A stretch of DNA of 48,649 nt from Opitutaceae bacterium (GCA_030648295.1 JAUSID010000265.1:1-48649); one strand, 5' to 3'. Counted from the stretch's first letter, positions 26,080 through 35,655 are shown. Program-made: numbers and translations. Notes: generated by a model from the letters alone, not told the origin.

Positions 26080-29000
26080 ATGCGCCGCCGCCTCCTGCTC
26101 CTCCTGGCCACTCTCGTGGCGGCTTTCTGCGTCGTAATACTCACGCTTCCATTCTGGATGGGCGCGGTGGTGGGCTGGGTGGCCAAGTCCCGCGGCGTTT
26201 CCTTTCGCAGCTATGAGCGTGTCGGCTATTCGCGCTTTGCCTTTCACGATGTCGAGGTCAGGCGGGCCGGCGTCCGGGTAACGGCCAGCCGCGTCGAGGC
26301 CGCCACACCCTTGCTCTGGGCCTGGCAGCACTGGCGGGCCGCACCGAACAAGATCGTCGCCGACAAGTGGCTCGTCGAGGTCGAGCCGCGGACGCCGACC
26401 CCGGGGCCGCGTCGCGAAAGCGGTTGGGTGCCGCTCCGCGCGAAACTCAATCAAATCGCCACCCAACTCGATCGCTGGCTGCCCAATGCCGACGCCGGTC
26501 CGGGTCTTGTGCGGTGGTCCGGGGGCGAACTGGCGCTGGCCGGCGCCGGTTGGCACGACCGGCAGCTGACGGTGAAGGAACTGACCTTTCGGGTGCTGAA
26601 AATCGACGGTACCGCCCGATTCGACGAGCCGGCGGATAAAATCGCCGTGTCCGTCCGCAGCCCGACCGAGCCGGCGAGCGCGACACTCGAGAGTCGCGGT
26701 CCGGCCATAACCGGCGAAATCGTGTGGTTCGATCAACACGCGCCGATTTCGGCGGCCTTCGCGCCGACCGGATGGCTGCCGCGCGAGGCTTCGATTCTCG
26801 CCGACGATTGGCGTGTGCCCGGTGCCCGCGTGAAACTCGGTGCCGCTTACGGCGAAATCCGCGGGCGTGCCAAGATCGATTGGACCGAAGGAAAGTTCGT
26901 CACCGACATCCATGCCCGCGGCGAGCCGGTGGCGGGTAAGAATGCGCCACCGCTCGCGGTGGACGTGCGTGGTCACGGCACGCCGCAGGAATTCACCATC
27001 GAGGCATTGCACGCCGCTCTCCCCGGTGTGGACGCGAAGCTGAGCGAACCCGTCACGGTTGACCGGTCCGGAAAAATCCGCGGCGGCGCGGCCGCGCAGT
27101 TTGCCCTAAAGGTCGATCTGGCAAGGCAGCCGTGGTTCGCGGCGAAAGGCACGGCGGAGGGCGAAGCCCGGCTCGTGTCGGACATCGGGGCCTCCTCTGT
27201 CGTGGAATTCCGGATGCGCGCAAGCGACATCTCCGCGCGCGACGTGAGCCTCTCGGCCGTGGCGGCGCAGGGACGTTTTCAGTGGCCGCGTGTCGAGGTG
27301 TCGAGCGCCACGATTGCGGCCGGCGAAGGAGAACAGCTCCAGTTGCGCGGCGGCTGGGATATCCGCGCCAAGGCCGCCTCGGATGTCGTAGTATCCGGAC
27401 GTATTCGACGTCAGTCACTGGCGCGCTTTCTTCCGGCCCAGCCCGAATTCGATGTGATAACGATTGAGGCCAGCGCCGAAGGTCCGCTGGCCACGCTGCA
27501 GCACCGCGGCCAGGCGCGGATGGACGAGGTGAAGGTCAAAGGCATGAATCCGTTTGGCCTCGCAGTGGAATGGCGCGGCCAGGGTCCAGCGGCCGCAACG
27601 TTCACCGCAACGCTCGCCGCGAAGTTAACCCAACTGCGGATTAGCGGCACAGCCGATCGCGACGCGCTCCGGCTAAAGGAGCTCGCGTTGTCGCGCGAAA
27701 ACGCGCCGCTGCTGAGTCTGACCGAACCCACCGCCATCCGCTGGAAGCCGAAACTCGAACTGGAGCCGATTCATCTCGCGGGCGACGAGGCCAGCCTGAA
27801 CGGCTCGATCGTCTGGGGCGAAACCGGCCGCGTCGAGGCGGCCGCCAGGAACATCCCCTCCGCCTGGTTGGCCGACCTCGTGGATTTGAAAGGGCCCGCG
27901 TGGAAAATCGACCTCATGGCCTTTACCGGCACGTGGGATCGCGCGCCGATGCAGTACGCGTTGACCTTGGATGCGACCGTTGATCTCGGCGAACAGCGCA
28001 CCGCCGCGATCATGATTTCCACGCGTGGCGACAAGAACGGCCTGCAGATCGAGGCGTTGCGCGCGACGGAGGGCGAGGCGACGGTGCTGAACGCGGTCGG
28101 CCACCTGCCGGTTATGTTGCAGCCCGCGGGTCGTCCGTTGCTGCGCATTGATGAAAAAGGCACGCTTGCCCTCGACGCGACCGCCGCGCCGCATTCGGCG
28201 TTCTGGCCCAAGCTCGCTGCGGTGACCGGCGTCGAGCTCAAGGAGCCGAACGCGGAACTTCATTTGCAGGGAACCTGGCAGCGCCCGGAGGGAAGCGTGG
28301 AGTTGCGCGCCCAGCGCGTGGCATTCGATCCGAAACGCGTGAAACGCGAAATCCCCGCGGTCGAGTCGCTGGACGTTCAACTCACGGCCGATCGTGGCGG
28401 CGTGAATCTGAGCAGGTTCGTCGTCAAGGTCGAAGGCCAGCTTGTGCGCGCGAGCGGCCGTCTGCCGGTCGCAGACGGAGCGTGGTCGGATCTCTACAAG
28501 CAACCGAAGTCGCTGCTCGAAAAAAACGCGCAATTGCACCTCGAAATTCCGGAGGCGGAGATCAGCGTTTTCACCCGGTTTCTGCCGCCCGTGCTCGCGC
28601 CGCAGGGCCGGATCAGCCTCGACGTCAAATATGAGCGCGGCGGCCTCAAGGGTTTCGCCCGGTTGCGCGATGCTGCTTCGCGACCGCTCGGGCCGCTGGG
28701 CGTATTGCAGGAAGTCAATGCCGAGGTCGGCCTCGAGGGACGCACTGCGACGCTCCGGTCCGTGTCGGCGAAGTCGGGCGGCCAGCCCGTGTCGCTCACC
28801 GGCGTGGTCGAGCTGCCAGAGCGGGGCCCGCCGCACTACGATCTCGCGTTGCGCGGCGAGAACCTTCCGTTCGTGCGCCAGACCGGACTGCTCCTGCGCG
28901 GAGACCTGGACTTGAAGTTGCAGACACCGAAGGAGGGCGCACCGCGCATCACCGGAACCGTGCGGCTGCGCGACAGCCTCTTCCTTCAGGACGTGCGCGC

Positions 29001-29763
29001 ATTTCTGCCGCGCGGTGGCGGAGGTGGCAGCGCGGCCCGGCGGCCGCCGTACTTTTCCGTCGAGACGCCACCGCTCAATACGTGGGCCCTCGCAATCGAG
29101 GTCACGGGGGAGGGGTTCATGCGGTTGCGAACGCCCGTGTTCAACGGGGTCGCCTCGGCGCATTTTCGGCTCGGTGGAACACTCGGCGAACCGAGGGCGC
29201 TCGGCGAGGTGACGATCGATGAGGGCAATGTGCGCATGCCGTTCGCGACTTTTGCCGTGAAACAGGGTTCGGTCCGGCTCACCGAGGCCAATCCGCACGA
29301 ACCGGAAATCTACCTGCGCGGGACCAGCCGCCGTTATGGTTACGACCTGACGATGGAGATCGAGGGCGCCGCCAGCACGCCGGGCGTGGAATTCACCTCC
29401 AGCCCGGCGCTCGATTCCGAACAGGTGCTGTTGATGGTGATGACCGGCGCGGCGCCGAGCAATGAGGTCACCTATTCCGGTACGAGGCGCGTAGCCCGGT
29501 TCGGGGCATTTATTGGGCAAAGCCTTCTCGGCAGTCTTGGCGGCGATTCGGCCAACGCGGAGCGGCTGACCATCGCCTCGGGGGAGAAAGTTTCGCGGCA
29601 GGGGAAGGAAACCTACGAGATCGAGTACAAGCTGAGTGACCGGTGGAGCGCGACGGGAGAATACACCGAATACGACGAGTACAACGCCGGCCTGAAGTGG
29701 CGCGTGCTCCCGCGACCCAAGGCCGGGGAACCGGAGGAGGCGAAGGCCCATGAGCCGAAGTAG
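26080..29763 (+). CDS. tamB: TamB-like translocation/assembly protein (AsmA/DUF490)
   Basis: A 1227-residue envelope protein. One N-terminal membrane anchor (residues 4-30) is followed by a very long periplasmic region of repetitive beta strands, as in the bridge-like TamB/AsmA family that links inner and outer membranes in lipid transport and barrel assembly. The conserved C-terminal DUF490/TamB domain covers about 900-1195 (ITGTVRLRDSLFLQDVRAF, GEVTIDEGNVRMPF, DSEQVLLMVMTG). The stop overlaps the start of the following BamA-like gene by 14 bases, which indicates translational coupling. ATG 26080 starts the anchor. Confidence 0.9.
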   Translation: MRRRLLLLLATLVAAFCVVILTLPFWMGAVVGWVAKSRGVSFRSYERVGYSRFAFHDVEVRRAGVRVTASRVEAATPLLWAWQHWRAAPNKIVADKWLVEVEPRTPTPGPRRESGWVPLRAKLNQIATQLDRWLPNADAGPGLVRWSGGELALAGAGWHDRQLTVKELTFRVLKIDGTARFDEPADKIAVSVRSPTEPASATLESRGPAITGEIVWFDQHAPISAAFAPTGWLPREASILADDWRVPGARVKLGAAYGEIRGRAKIDWTEGKFVTDIHARGEPVAGKNAPPLAVDVRGHGTPQEFTIEALHAALPGVDAKLSEPVTVDRSGKIRGGAAAQFALKVDLARQPWFAAKGTAEGEARLVSDIGASSVVEFRMRASDISARDVSLSAVAAQGRFQWPRVEVSSATIAAGEGEQLQLRGGWDIRAKAASDVVVSGRIRRQSLARFLPAQPEFDVITIEASAEGPLATLQHRGQARMDEVKVKGMNPFGLAVEWRGQGPAAATFTATLAAKLTQLRISGTADRDALRLKELALSRENAPLLSLTEPTAIRWKPKLELEPIHLAGDEASLNGSIVWGETGRVEAAARNIPSAWLADLVDLKGPAWKIDLMAFTGTWDRAPMQYALTLDATVDLGEQRTAAIMISTRGDKNGLQIEALRATEGEATVLNAVGHLPVMLQPAGRPLLRIDEKGTLALDATAAPHSAFWPKLAAVTGVELKEPNAELHLQGTWQRPEGSVELRAQRVAFDPKRVKREIPAVESLDVQLTADRGGVNLSRFVVKVEGQLVRASGRLPVADGAWSDLYKQPKSLLEKNAQLHLEIPEAEISVFTRFLPPVLAPQGRISLDVKYERGGLKGFARLRDAASRPLGPLGVLQEVNAEVGLEGRTATLRSVSAKSGGQPVSLTGVVELPERGPPHYDLALRGENLPFVRQTGLLLRGDLDLKLQTPKEGAPRITGTVRLRDSLFLQDVRAFLPRGGGGGSAARRPPYFSVETPPLNTWALAIEVTGEGFMRLRTPVFNGVASAHFRLGGTLGEPRALGEVTIDEGNVRMPFATFAVKQGSVRLTEANPHEPEIYLRGTSRRYGYDLTMEIEGAASTPGVEFTSSPALDSEQVLLMVMTGAAPSNEVTYSGTRRVARFGAFIGQSLLGSLGGDSANAERLTIASGEKVSRQGKETYEIEYKLSDRWSATGEYTEYDEYNAGLKWRVLPRPKAGEPEEAKAHEPK

Positions 29764-31834
29764 ACTTTGTTTCCTCGCCGCGTTCGGAGTCGCCTTTGCG
29801 CTGAGCCCGCCTTCGGTGTGGGCGGCGAAGATCGAGGTGCATGGCGGCGGTACCTTCCGCGATCGCGAACTGCGCATTTCGTTGAACCGGTTGCTCGAGG
29901 CGGCGGACAAGGAAACCCTGGACGCGAATGCCATCGAAGATGGCGCGGTGATCCTCACGTCGTCCCTGGCCGAGCAGGGCTACCAGTCGCCGGTGGTGGC
30001 GATTGAAGTCACCCTGCAGGACGGCGCGCCCCAGCGCTTCGTATTCGATCCCACGTTTGCTCATCCGTTGCCGCGCCCGCTGGCGGCCACCCGCGTCAGC
30101 TTCCGGCTCGAGACCGGCGTGCGGTCATATGTCGATCAGGTCGAGGTTGTCGGATTGACGGCGCTCGGGCTGAAACGGGCGCGCGCGTTCTTTCGCGTCG
30201 ACAATACGCTCTTGGGGAAACAACGGACGAATGCGCATTCGCCGTCCCGCGTCAACCGCGCGGCGGACGGGCTGCTGGGCGAACTGCGCCAGCTCGGTTA
30301 CGCCGAGTCCGACGTGCGCGCGACCAAGGCCGCGGAAAACAACGGGGCCGTGACCTTGCGCGTCGAGGTCCGCGAGGGGCCGCGCTGGGAGGTGGCCGGA
30401 GTGCAATTTCAGCGTGAACCCGAGGACGACGTGAAACTCACCGAAGCGGCGGCGTGGATCGGCAAGCCATGGTCGCCGACGGTCGAGCAGGATCTGCGCG
30501 AGGCGATCCGCCACGCGTATTATGAAGCTGGTTACCCGGACGTCGGCGTCCACGTCGACGCGGAAACGAGCGCTCGTCCGGATGGCGGCAAGGCGGCGGA
30601 CATCACCGCGACGGTCGTCTCCGGGTCGCGCGTGAACGTCGGCTACGTCCGCTTCGAGGGCAACACGACGACGAAGGAGAGCGTGTTGCGGCGGAGGGCG
30701 CCGCTCGAGACCGGTGATCCGCTGAACCCGCTGGCGTTCGAGCGCGCCCGCTACCGGATTTCGCGGCTGGGGGTGTTCGAAACGGTCAACCTGCAGTACG
30801 AGCCGACCGATGGCACCACGCGTGACGCCGTTTTCACCGTCCGTGAGGGTCCGCGTTACGAGACCAACCTGTTGATGGGTTTCGGCAGCTACGAGCAGCT
30901 GCGCGGCGGCGTCGAGTTCCGGCAGATGAACATCCTCGGGCTTGCGCACCAGAGCCGGCTCGAGCTGGTGCAGTCGATGAAAAGCACGAACGTCGATTAC
31001 ACCTACACCGTGCCGGAACTGTTCGGCGAATCGCTCGACGGCACGGCCCGGCTTTTCGGCCTCCAGCGCAAGGAAATCGCGTTCCAGCGGCAGGAGTATG
31101 GCGCGACGTTCAGCGTGAAGCGGGCGGTCCGCCCGATCCACGGCGAGGCCTCCATCGGTTATACGTACCAGGCGTTGCGAATCCGGCACAACGAGCTGTC
31201 AACGCAGGCCACCGATGACCGCCAGGTGAACGTCGCCAGCATGACGGTCGCGCTCACGGGCGATACGCGCGACAACCCCCTGCGGCCGCGGCGAGGGTAT
31301 CACTGGTCCACGCAGGCGGAGGCGGCCGATCCCGTGCTCGGCGGCCAGTCGACGTATCAACGATTTGAAGTCGGTGGCGCTTATCATACGGGGTGGGGCA
31401 ATGGTCGCTGGGTGCATTTCGGCCTCACGCATGGCGTCCTGACCACGCTCGGCGGCGTGAACGACGACAGCCTGCCGGTGAACAAGCGGTTTTTCCCCGG
31501 CGGCGACGCCAGCATCCGCGGCTACCAGCGGGGCGAAGCCGCCCCGCGGGACGCCGATGGATTGTTCGTCGGCGCGAAAACTTATCTGTTGCTCAACTTT
31601 GAACTCGAACAGGCGCTCACGCCGTCGTGGTCCGTCATTGCGTTCGCCGATGCGCTCGGCACCGCCACGCAGCTGGCGTCCTATCCCTTCGAGGAAAAGC
31701 TGTGTTCGGTCGGACTCGGCATTCGGTATCACACCTTGATTGGCCCGATCCGGGTGGAGTATGGCCGCAACCTCAAGCGCCGCCTCGGCGACCCCTCCGG
31801 CACGTGGCAGTTTTCGATTGGATATCCGTTCTGA
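29750..31834 (+). CDS. BamA/TamA (Omp85) family outer-membrane protein
   Basis: A 694-residue Omp85-family protein that inserts or assembles outer-membrane proteins. Signal peptide (MSRSRLCFLAAFGVAFALSP), then POTRA-like repeats (about 30-340; VGYVRFEGNTTTKESVLRRRAPL is one), then a 16-strand type barrel (about 370-694) with the conserved FFPGGDASIRGYQRGE loop motif (VRGF/Y-type) and a terminal phenylalanine (FSIGYPF). Pairing with tamB suggests it acts as the TamA-like partner; a separate housekeeping BamA would be expected elsewhere. Its stop codon is followed at once by a tandem-repeat array. Confidence 0.92.
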   Translation: MSRSRLCFLAAFGVAFALSPPSVWAAKIEVHGGGTFRDRELRISLNRLLEAADKETLDANAIEDGAVILTSSLAEQGYQSPVVAIEVTLQDGAPQRFVFDPTFAHPLPRPLAATRVSFRLETGVRSYVDQVEVVGLTALGLKRARAFFRVDNTLLGKQRTNAHSPSRVNRAADGLLGELRQLGYAESDVRATKAAENNGAVTLRVEVREGPRWEVAGVQFQREPEDDVKLTEAAAWIGKPWSPTVEQDLREAIRHAYYEAGYPDVGVHVDAETSARPDGGKAADITATVVSGSRVNVGYVRFEGNTTTKESVLRRRAPLETGDPLNPLAFERARYRISRLGVFETVNLQYEPTDGTTRDAVFTVREGPRYETNLLMGFGSYEQLRGGVEFRQMNILGLAHQSRLELVQSMKSTNVDYTYTVPELFGESLDGTARLFGLQRKEIAFQRQEYGATFSVKRAVRPIHGEASIGYTYQALRIRHNELSTQATDDRQVNVASMTVALTGDTRDNPLRPRRGYHWSTQAEAADPVLGGQSTYQRFEVGGAYHTGWGNGRWVHFGLTHGVLTTLGGVNDDSLPVNKRFFPGGDASIRGYQRGEAAPRDADGLFVGAKTYLLLNFELEQALTPSWSVIAFADALGTATQLASYPFEEKLCSVGLGIRYHTLIGPIRVEYGRNLKRRLGDPSGTWQFSIGYPF

Positions 31835-31837
31835 GAC

Positions 31838-32040
31838 GTCAGACGCCAGATGTCAGAGGTCAGATGTCAGAGGTCAGAGGTGAAAACCAGAGGCCAGATA
31901 TCGGACGGCAGGCGGCAGACGGCAGACGGCAGAGGACAGAGGACAGAAGCCAGATGCCAGAGGCCAGAGGCCAATATCAGACGTCAGAAGTCAGATGTCA
32001 GAGGTCAGAAACCAGAGGCCAGAAGCCAGTGTTTTCAAAC
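31838..32040 (+). repeat. Degenerate 7/8-base tandem repeat array
   Basis: About 200 bases built from GTCAGAG/GTCAGAT, GGCCAGA and GGCAGAC units of 7-8 bases with frequent single-base variation, starting three bases after the BamA-like stop codon. No open frame of protein character. Confidence 0.85.
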
Positions 32041-32350
32041 CTCGTTGCAGAAACTCGGGCGTAGCGGAACGCGTGAGCCCGCCGAAGGCGGGTAAACGCT
32101 TGCCCGCCTCTGGCGGGTTTCGCCGTCATCCCGAACGCGGCGACTTTTTCCGTAGCGGAACGCGTGAGCGTTTCGATCCGCATGCGTGGAGGGACGACCT
32201 CCGCGTCGTCCGCCAAACAAGACGGAATGTCATTTCGTATTCATGAAAATCCGATCGTCTTTCGCGGCGGAATGATTTCCTGACCGATCTTTGCGGCCGG
32301 CGCTTTTAGTCTTTTAGTCCCCTCTGGTCTGCCGTACTCCTGACGTCCGT
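32041..32350. other. Intergenic region with dispersed repeat boxes
   Basis: No gene. It contains two copies of CGTAGCGGAACGCGTGAGC (32060-32078 and 32151-32169). The second is part of a 27-base sequence that occurs exactly, in reverse, at 23904-23930. Between them lies a palindromic segment around CCCGCCGAAGGCGGG and CCCGCCTCTGGCGGG. The promoter of the cupin gene would be in the last 100 bases, but I see no clear -35/-10. Confidence 0.5.
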
Positions 32351-32806
32351 ATGATCATCGCTGATATTGCCAAAATCCCTGGTCGCACTTTCCCCGCCCG
32401 GCGCTGGACGCGCGGCATGGTGGGCCAGGCCGGTCAACCGATCGCCGCGAAGGGTTTCGCGATGGGATATGTGGTGCTCGAGCCCAACGGCGGTCAGGTG
32501 CCCTGGCACAACCAGGAGCAGGAGGAAGTGTACATGGTCGTCGAAGGTCGGGGGGAAATTTGCGTTGGCAACGAGCGACAGGAAATCTCGGCCGGCCAGG
32601 CGGTGTTCCTGCCGCCGACCGTGTTTCACCAGTTGACCAACACGGGCGACGAACCCCTGCACATGATGTATATCTACTGCCCCGGCGGTGACGTGGCGCA
32701 CTGGCGGCAGGAATTGGACGGCTCGCTGCCGAAGGCGGGGCAGGGCGGAATCCCGCCGCTGCCCGCGGGTGCTACGCCGCAGTGCACAAAGAAGCCGGGG
32801 GCGTGA
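32351..32806 (+). CDS. Cupin-domain protein
   Basis: A 151-residue single-domain cupin. The two cupin motifs are visible: VPWHNQEQEEVYMVVEGRGE (His, Gln/Glu and Glu ligand positions) and VFLPPTVFHQLTNTGDEPL (His ligand). A metal-binding dioxygenase, isomerase or sugar-binding role is possible; family members are too diverse to choose. ATG 32351 starts the protein; the last 20 residues are Pro/Gly-rich. It is the last gene before the toxin-antitoxin array. Confidence 0.87.
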   Translation: MIIADIAKIPGRTFPARRWTRGMVGQAGQPIAAKGFAMGYVVLEPNGGQVPWHNQEQEEVYMVVEGRGEICVGNERQEISAGQAVFLPPTVFHQLTNTGDEPLHMMYIYCPGGDVAHWRQELDGSLPKAGQGGIPPLPAGATPQCTKKPGA

Positions 32807-33372
32807 CCGGATAACCGGCGAGCGAGGGCGCTCGCGCTCCCAGGGCGAAACGCTCACCCGCAAACGAGGAAGTCATGCGATTTTTCGGTAAAGTGGCTGC
32901 GGCATCCTGCCGCAGATCCTTCGAATTCACGGTTCGAATACATCACCGGCTGGAAGCCGGTGCCACTCGGCGAGCGGCTGCGCCATCTGGCAAGCGCGGG
33001 TGCTCCCAGGGATCGATCGGTGAAGCGGTGAATCGGTAGTCGGTGAGTCGGTGAAACGGTGCGGAAGAACGCGAGAACGCGGCGAAGACGCGGAAGACTT
33101 CGGAAGAACGCGAGAACGCGAGACGACGATCGGTGAATCGGTTGTCGGTGAGGCGGAGAGGCGGTGAGTCGGTGAAGCGGTGAAACGGTGACGTTCAAAC
33201 TCGAAACGCGAAACCCAGAACCCGGAACTGCCGCCGGAGGCGGCACACCGATCACCGACGACCGACCACCGATTCACCGATTCGCAGGCACACCGACACA
33301 CCGACGACCGACCACCGATCCACCGAATCGCAGGCGCCTTGACTCGATCTCTTTTCGGACTGAAAATGGACC
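32807..33372. repeat. REP palindromes followed by degenerate 8-base repeat array
   Basis: No gene. The first 200 bases hold REP-like palindromes (CTGCGGCATCCTGCCGCAG, CACCGGCTGGAAGCCGGTG, GGGAGCGCG-type boxes). From about 33005 a tandem array of CGGTGAAT/CGGTGAGT and GAACGCGA units runs to 33190, then a 7-base array (CGAAACC, CAGAACC) and an 8-base ACCGACCA array to about 33320. Bases 33091-33140 hold a block repeated near 34026 and 36006. Confidence 0.8.
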
Positions 33373-33612
33373 ATGGATTACCTGACCGTTTCAACGGCGA
33401 AACCGAAGCTCGGCCGTCTGATGGACCGCGTGCTGAAAAAGGGCGAGCCCGTCATCATTCGACGCGGAAAACGTTTTGTGCAACTCAGCGAGTACGTGGT
33501 CCCCGAGCCGATTCCGCAGCGGCCGCCAGGGTACTTTGCGGTGGCCGAGTCCTCGGCCGAATATGAGCGGGCGAATCGACTGGCGGCAATGAGCCCGGAT
33601 CGACCCGAATGA
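33373..33612 (+). CDS. Phd/YefM-type antitoxin
   Basis: A 79-residue protein with the antitoxin N-terminus YLTVSTAKPKLGRLMDRVLKKGEPVIIRRGKR-like fold (helix-strand DNA-binding domain) and a polar C-terminal tail that would bind the toxin. It would neutralise the product of the next gene and repress the operon. The stop codon overlaps the next start (ATGA at 33609-33612), the usual antitoxin-toxin coupling. It is the first module of the array. Confidence 0.8.
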   Translation: MDYLTVSTAKPKLGRLMDRVLKKGEPVIIRRGKRFVQLSEYVVPEPIPQRPPGYFAVAESSAEYERANRLAAMSPDRPE

Positions 33613-33950
33613 GCCGACAATGGGAAACGTGGATGACGCGGGGCGACGAACACGACCCACACGGTCATCCGCTGATCATCCTGTCCAATGATGAGGCGTG
33701 CGCCGATGCCAACCGCGCATCGATCAACGTGCTTTTCGGATCGACGAGACGTCCGGCGATCGGGATTCGTCCGTTTGAAATTCAATGCGACGAGGCCGAC
33801 GGTTTCGAGAAGTCGACGGTGATAGACTGCTCGCGAATCTATTTCATCTCAAAAGCGAAGCTAGGCCGTGCCCTGGGTTCGGTCTCGCGAGTGCGGCGGG
33901 TGCAGACTAGTCGCAAAATAGCCGAGGTATTTCGATTCATGTTTCAGTGA
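33609..33950 (+). CDS. MazF/PemK-like toxin candidate
   Basis: A 113-residue protein that starts within the stop codon of the antitoxin gene. The order of strands HPLIILSNDEACADANRASINVL, then STRRPAIGIRPFEIQCDEADGF, then STVIDCSRIYFISKAKLGRALGSVS resembles MazF/PemK ribonuclease toxins (P-x-hhhhSND, then T-x-x-R, then a D-E-A-D-G-x-xKST block). Function is inferred from that fold and the partner; it is not certain. If correct it cleaves mRNA when free of antitoxin. Confidence 0.6.
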   Translation: MSRQWETWMTRGDEHDPHGHPLIILSNDEACADANRASINVLFGSTRRPAIGIRPFEIQCDEADGFEKSTVIDCSRIYFISKAKLGRALGSVSRVRRVQTSRKIAEVFRFMFQ

Positions 33951-34378
33951 AAGGTGATCGGTGAAGCAGTGAAGCGGTGACGAAGAACGCGAGACTTGGA
34001 AGAACGCGAGAACGTGGCGAAGACGCGGAAGACTTCGGAAGAACGCGAGACGACGAGCGGTGAAGCGGTGCGGAAGAACGCGAGAACGCGAGACGACGGA
34101 AGACGGGAAAGAAGAAACGGCAACGATTGGGAGCGGAACGCGGAACCCGGAACGCGAAACCCAGAACCGGCGCCGAAGGCGCACCAATAACCAATAGGCG
34201 AAAGCGAGTAGGGATGTATGCGCGCTTGCGACAGTGGCACGGGGAGCCAGCATGGATGGAGCACCATGAAAAACACGACTCGACCTCGGCCACGCCAAGG
34301 TTACGGGCCTCGCCGTCCGGTGCCATCTTCCGTCGGCAGCCGTCTTGCCGCCCAACCCAGCGAAGGCATCGACACTCC
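33951..34378. repeat. Degenerate 7/8-base repeat array
   Basis: No gene supported. From the toxin stop the sequence runs through CGGTGAAG/CAGTGAAG and GAACGCGA units to about 34115, with the shared block at 34026-34068, then 7-base GGAACGC/GAACCCG units to about 34180. The last 200 bases are ordinary sequence leading to the MntA gene and may include its promoter. Confidence 0.75.
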
Positions 34379-34684
34379 ATGACGCCGTTCCTCCAGCAGC
34401 ATCGTGAGCCGTTAGCCCGGTTGTGCCGGTCCGCTGGGATCAAACGCCTCGCGGCGTTCGGCTCGGTCGTCCGCTCCGATTTCCGCCCCGATAGCGACGT
34501 GGATCTGCTCGTGGAATTTTCGGACGTTGAATCGCCCGGCTACGCCGAGCGGTTCATGCAGTTTGCCGACGCTGCGGAGCGGATTCTCGGCCGGCCAGTC
34601 GACCTGCTGACGACCACCTCCTTGCGGAATCCCTACTTGAAGCGTCGCATTGAACGGGAGGCGGTCGAGATTCATGCTGCCTGA
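34379..34684 (+). CDS. MntA-type nucleotidyltransferase antitoxin
   Basis: A 101-residue minimal nucleotidyltransferase. The signature GS (28-29) followed by D40-V-D42 in GSVVRSDFRPDSDVDLLVE is complete. In studied MntA/HepT pairs this enzyme adds AMP to a tyrosine of the HEPN toxin and silences it. ATG 34379 gives the family length; the longer upstream frame is repeat DNA. Its 3' end overlaps the HepT gene by 11 bases. Confidence 0.9.
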   Translation: MTPFLQQHREPLARLCRSAGIKRLAAFGSVVRSDFRPDSDVDLLVEFSDVESPGYAERFMQFADAAERILGRPVDLLTTTSLRNPYLKRRIEREAVEIHAA

Positions 34685-35021
34685 AACCCTCAAGCGGCTC
34701 GAGGATGCACGCTTGGCCTGCGTTCGGATCGGTGAGTTCACCAAGGGCGTGAGCCGGGCGGAATTCATTGCCTCCGACCTGCTGCGTTCGGCGGTGGAGC
34801 GGCAGGTGGAAATCATCGGTGAAGCGCTCGGTCGAGCTGCGGCGGCGGACGCCGACGCCGATGCGAGAATTCCTCAGCTTCGGAAGATTGTCGGGATGCG
34901 GAATCGGCTGATTCATGGCTATGACGAGGTCGACTATAACATCGTTTGGGACGTGGTGACGGTTCATGTGCCCGGGTTACACCGGGAACTCAATCTGGTG
35001 CTGGATGCCGGCGACGCCTGA
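34674..35021 (+). CDS. HepT-type HEPN ribonuclease toxin
   Basis: A 115-residue HEPN (DUF86) protein. The catalytic motif RxxxxHxY is present as R76-NRLI-H81-G-Y83 (MRNRLIHGYDEVD), including the tyrosine that MntA modifies. It would cleave RNA unless AMPylated. It starts inside the end of the mntA-like gene, as expected for this TA type. Complete and probably functional. Confidence 0.9.
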   Translation: MLPETLKRLEDARLACVRIGEFTKGVSRAEFIASDLLRSAVERQVEIIGEALGRAAAADADADARIPQLRKIVGMRNRLIHGYDEVDYNIVWDVVTVHVPGLHRELNLVLDAGDA

Positions 35022-35244
35022 CTCCGATTACCGGATGTTCGGAAGCCCCTCGGTCCGGTTGTCCGTGGTCTGTGGTCCGTCGTCTGTCGTCCGTCGTCTG
35101 TGGTCCCTGGTCTCTGGTCTCTGGTCCTCGAGTCGGTGAGTCGGTAAATCGGTTGTCGGTGGGCGGTGAAGCTGTTTCCACGTTTCTTCTTTTTGCCGTT
35201 TCCAAATTTCTGCCGTTTCCCGGCGTCCCCGGCTTCCCCGCGGG
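35022..35244. repeat. 7-base GGTCCGT-type tandem array
   Basis: From about 35058 to 35130 the sequence is a run of TGGTCTG/TGGTCCC/CGTCTGT units of 7 bases, followed by CGGTGAGT-like 8-base units and a TTTCTTCTTTTTGCCGTTTC block that recurs at other boundaries in the array. No gene. Confidence 0.8.
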
Positions 35245-35655
35245 TTAGAAAAGTGCTACACCGGCGGCCTTTGCGGCTTTGGCGAGATCGTTGTCTGTGG
35301 TGGCGAGAGATGCGCCACGGCGCATAGCGAGCTCGAGATAGGCGGCATCGTAGATCGTGAGGCCGTGTTGACGCGCAAGTGCGGCTGTGTCGCTGACCGC
35401 TCGTTGGGCGGTCTCATCATCGGTAACAACCGGCAAGGCCGCGACGAGATTAAGGGCCTCGGTGATGTCGGCCTGCGATGCGCGCTTCCGTCTTTCCGCC
35501 ATGATCAGTCCATTGGCCACTTCCACGCACCAGTGTGCGGGAACGATAGTCGGAACGCCGCTCTCCAAGGCATCGAGTGCCTTGGTGGCTGATCCCGGCT
35601 GTTCGTCGGTGAGGAGAAAGCCAAGCGTAGTGGAGCCGTCGATGACCAGTGTCAT
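35245..35655 (-). CDS. vapC: VapC-type PIN-domain toxin
   Basis: A 136-residue PIN-domain ribonuclease. Acidic active-site residues are visible: D6 (LVIDGS), E45 (WCVEVANG), the Asp of LTIYDAAYLELA and that of LATTDNDLA. It would cleave RNA (often tRNA or rRNA) in the cytoplasm. It lies three bases downstream of its antitoxin gene. This is the only complete TA pair of the array on the - strand. Confidence 0.9.
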   Translation of the reverse strand: MTLVIDGSTTLGFLLTDEQPGSATKALDALESGVPTIVPAHWCVEVANGLIMAERRKRASQADITEALNLVAALPVVTDDETAQRAVSDTAALARQHGLTIYDAAYLELAMRRGASLATTDNDLAKAAKAAGVALF

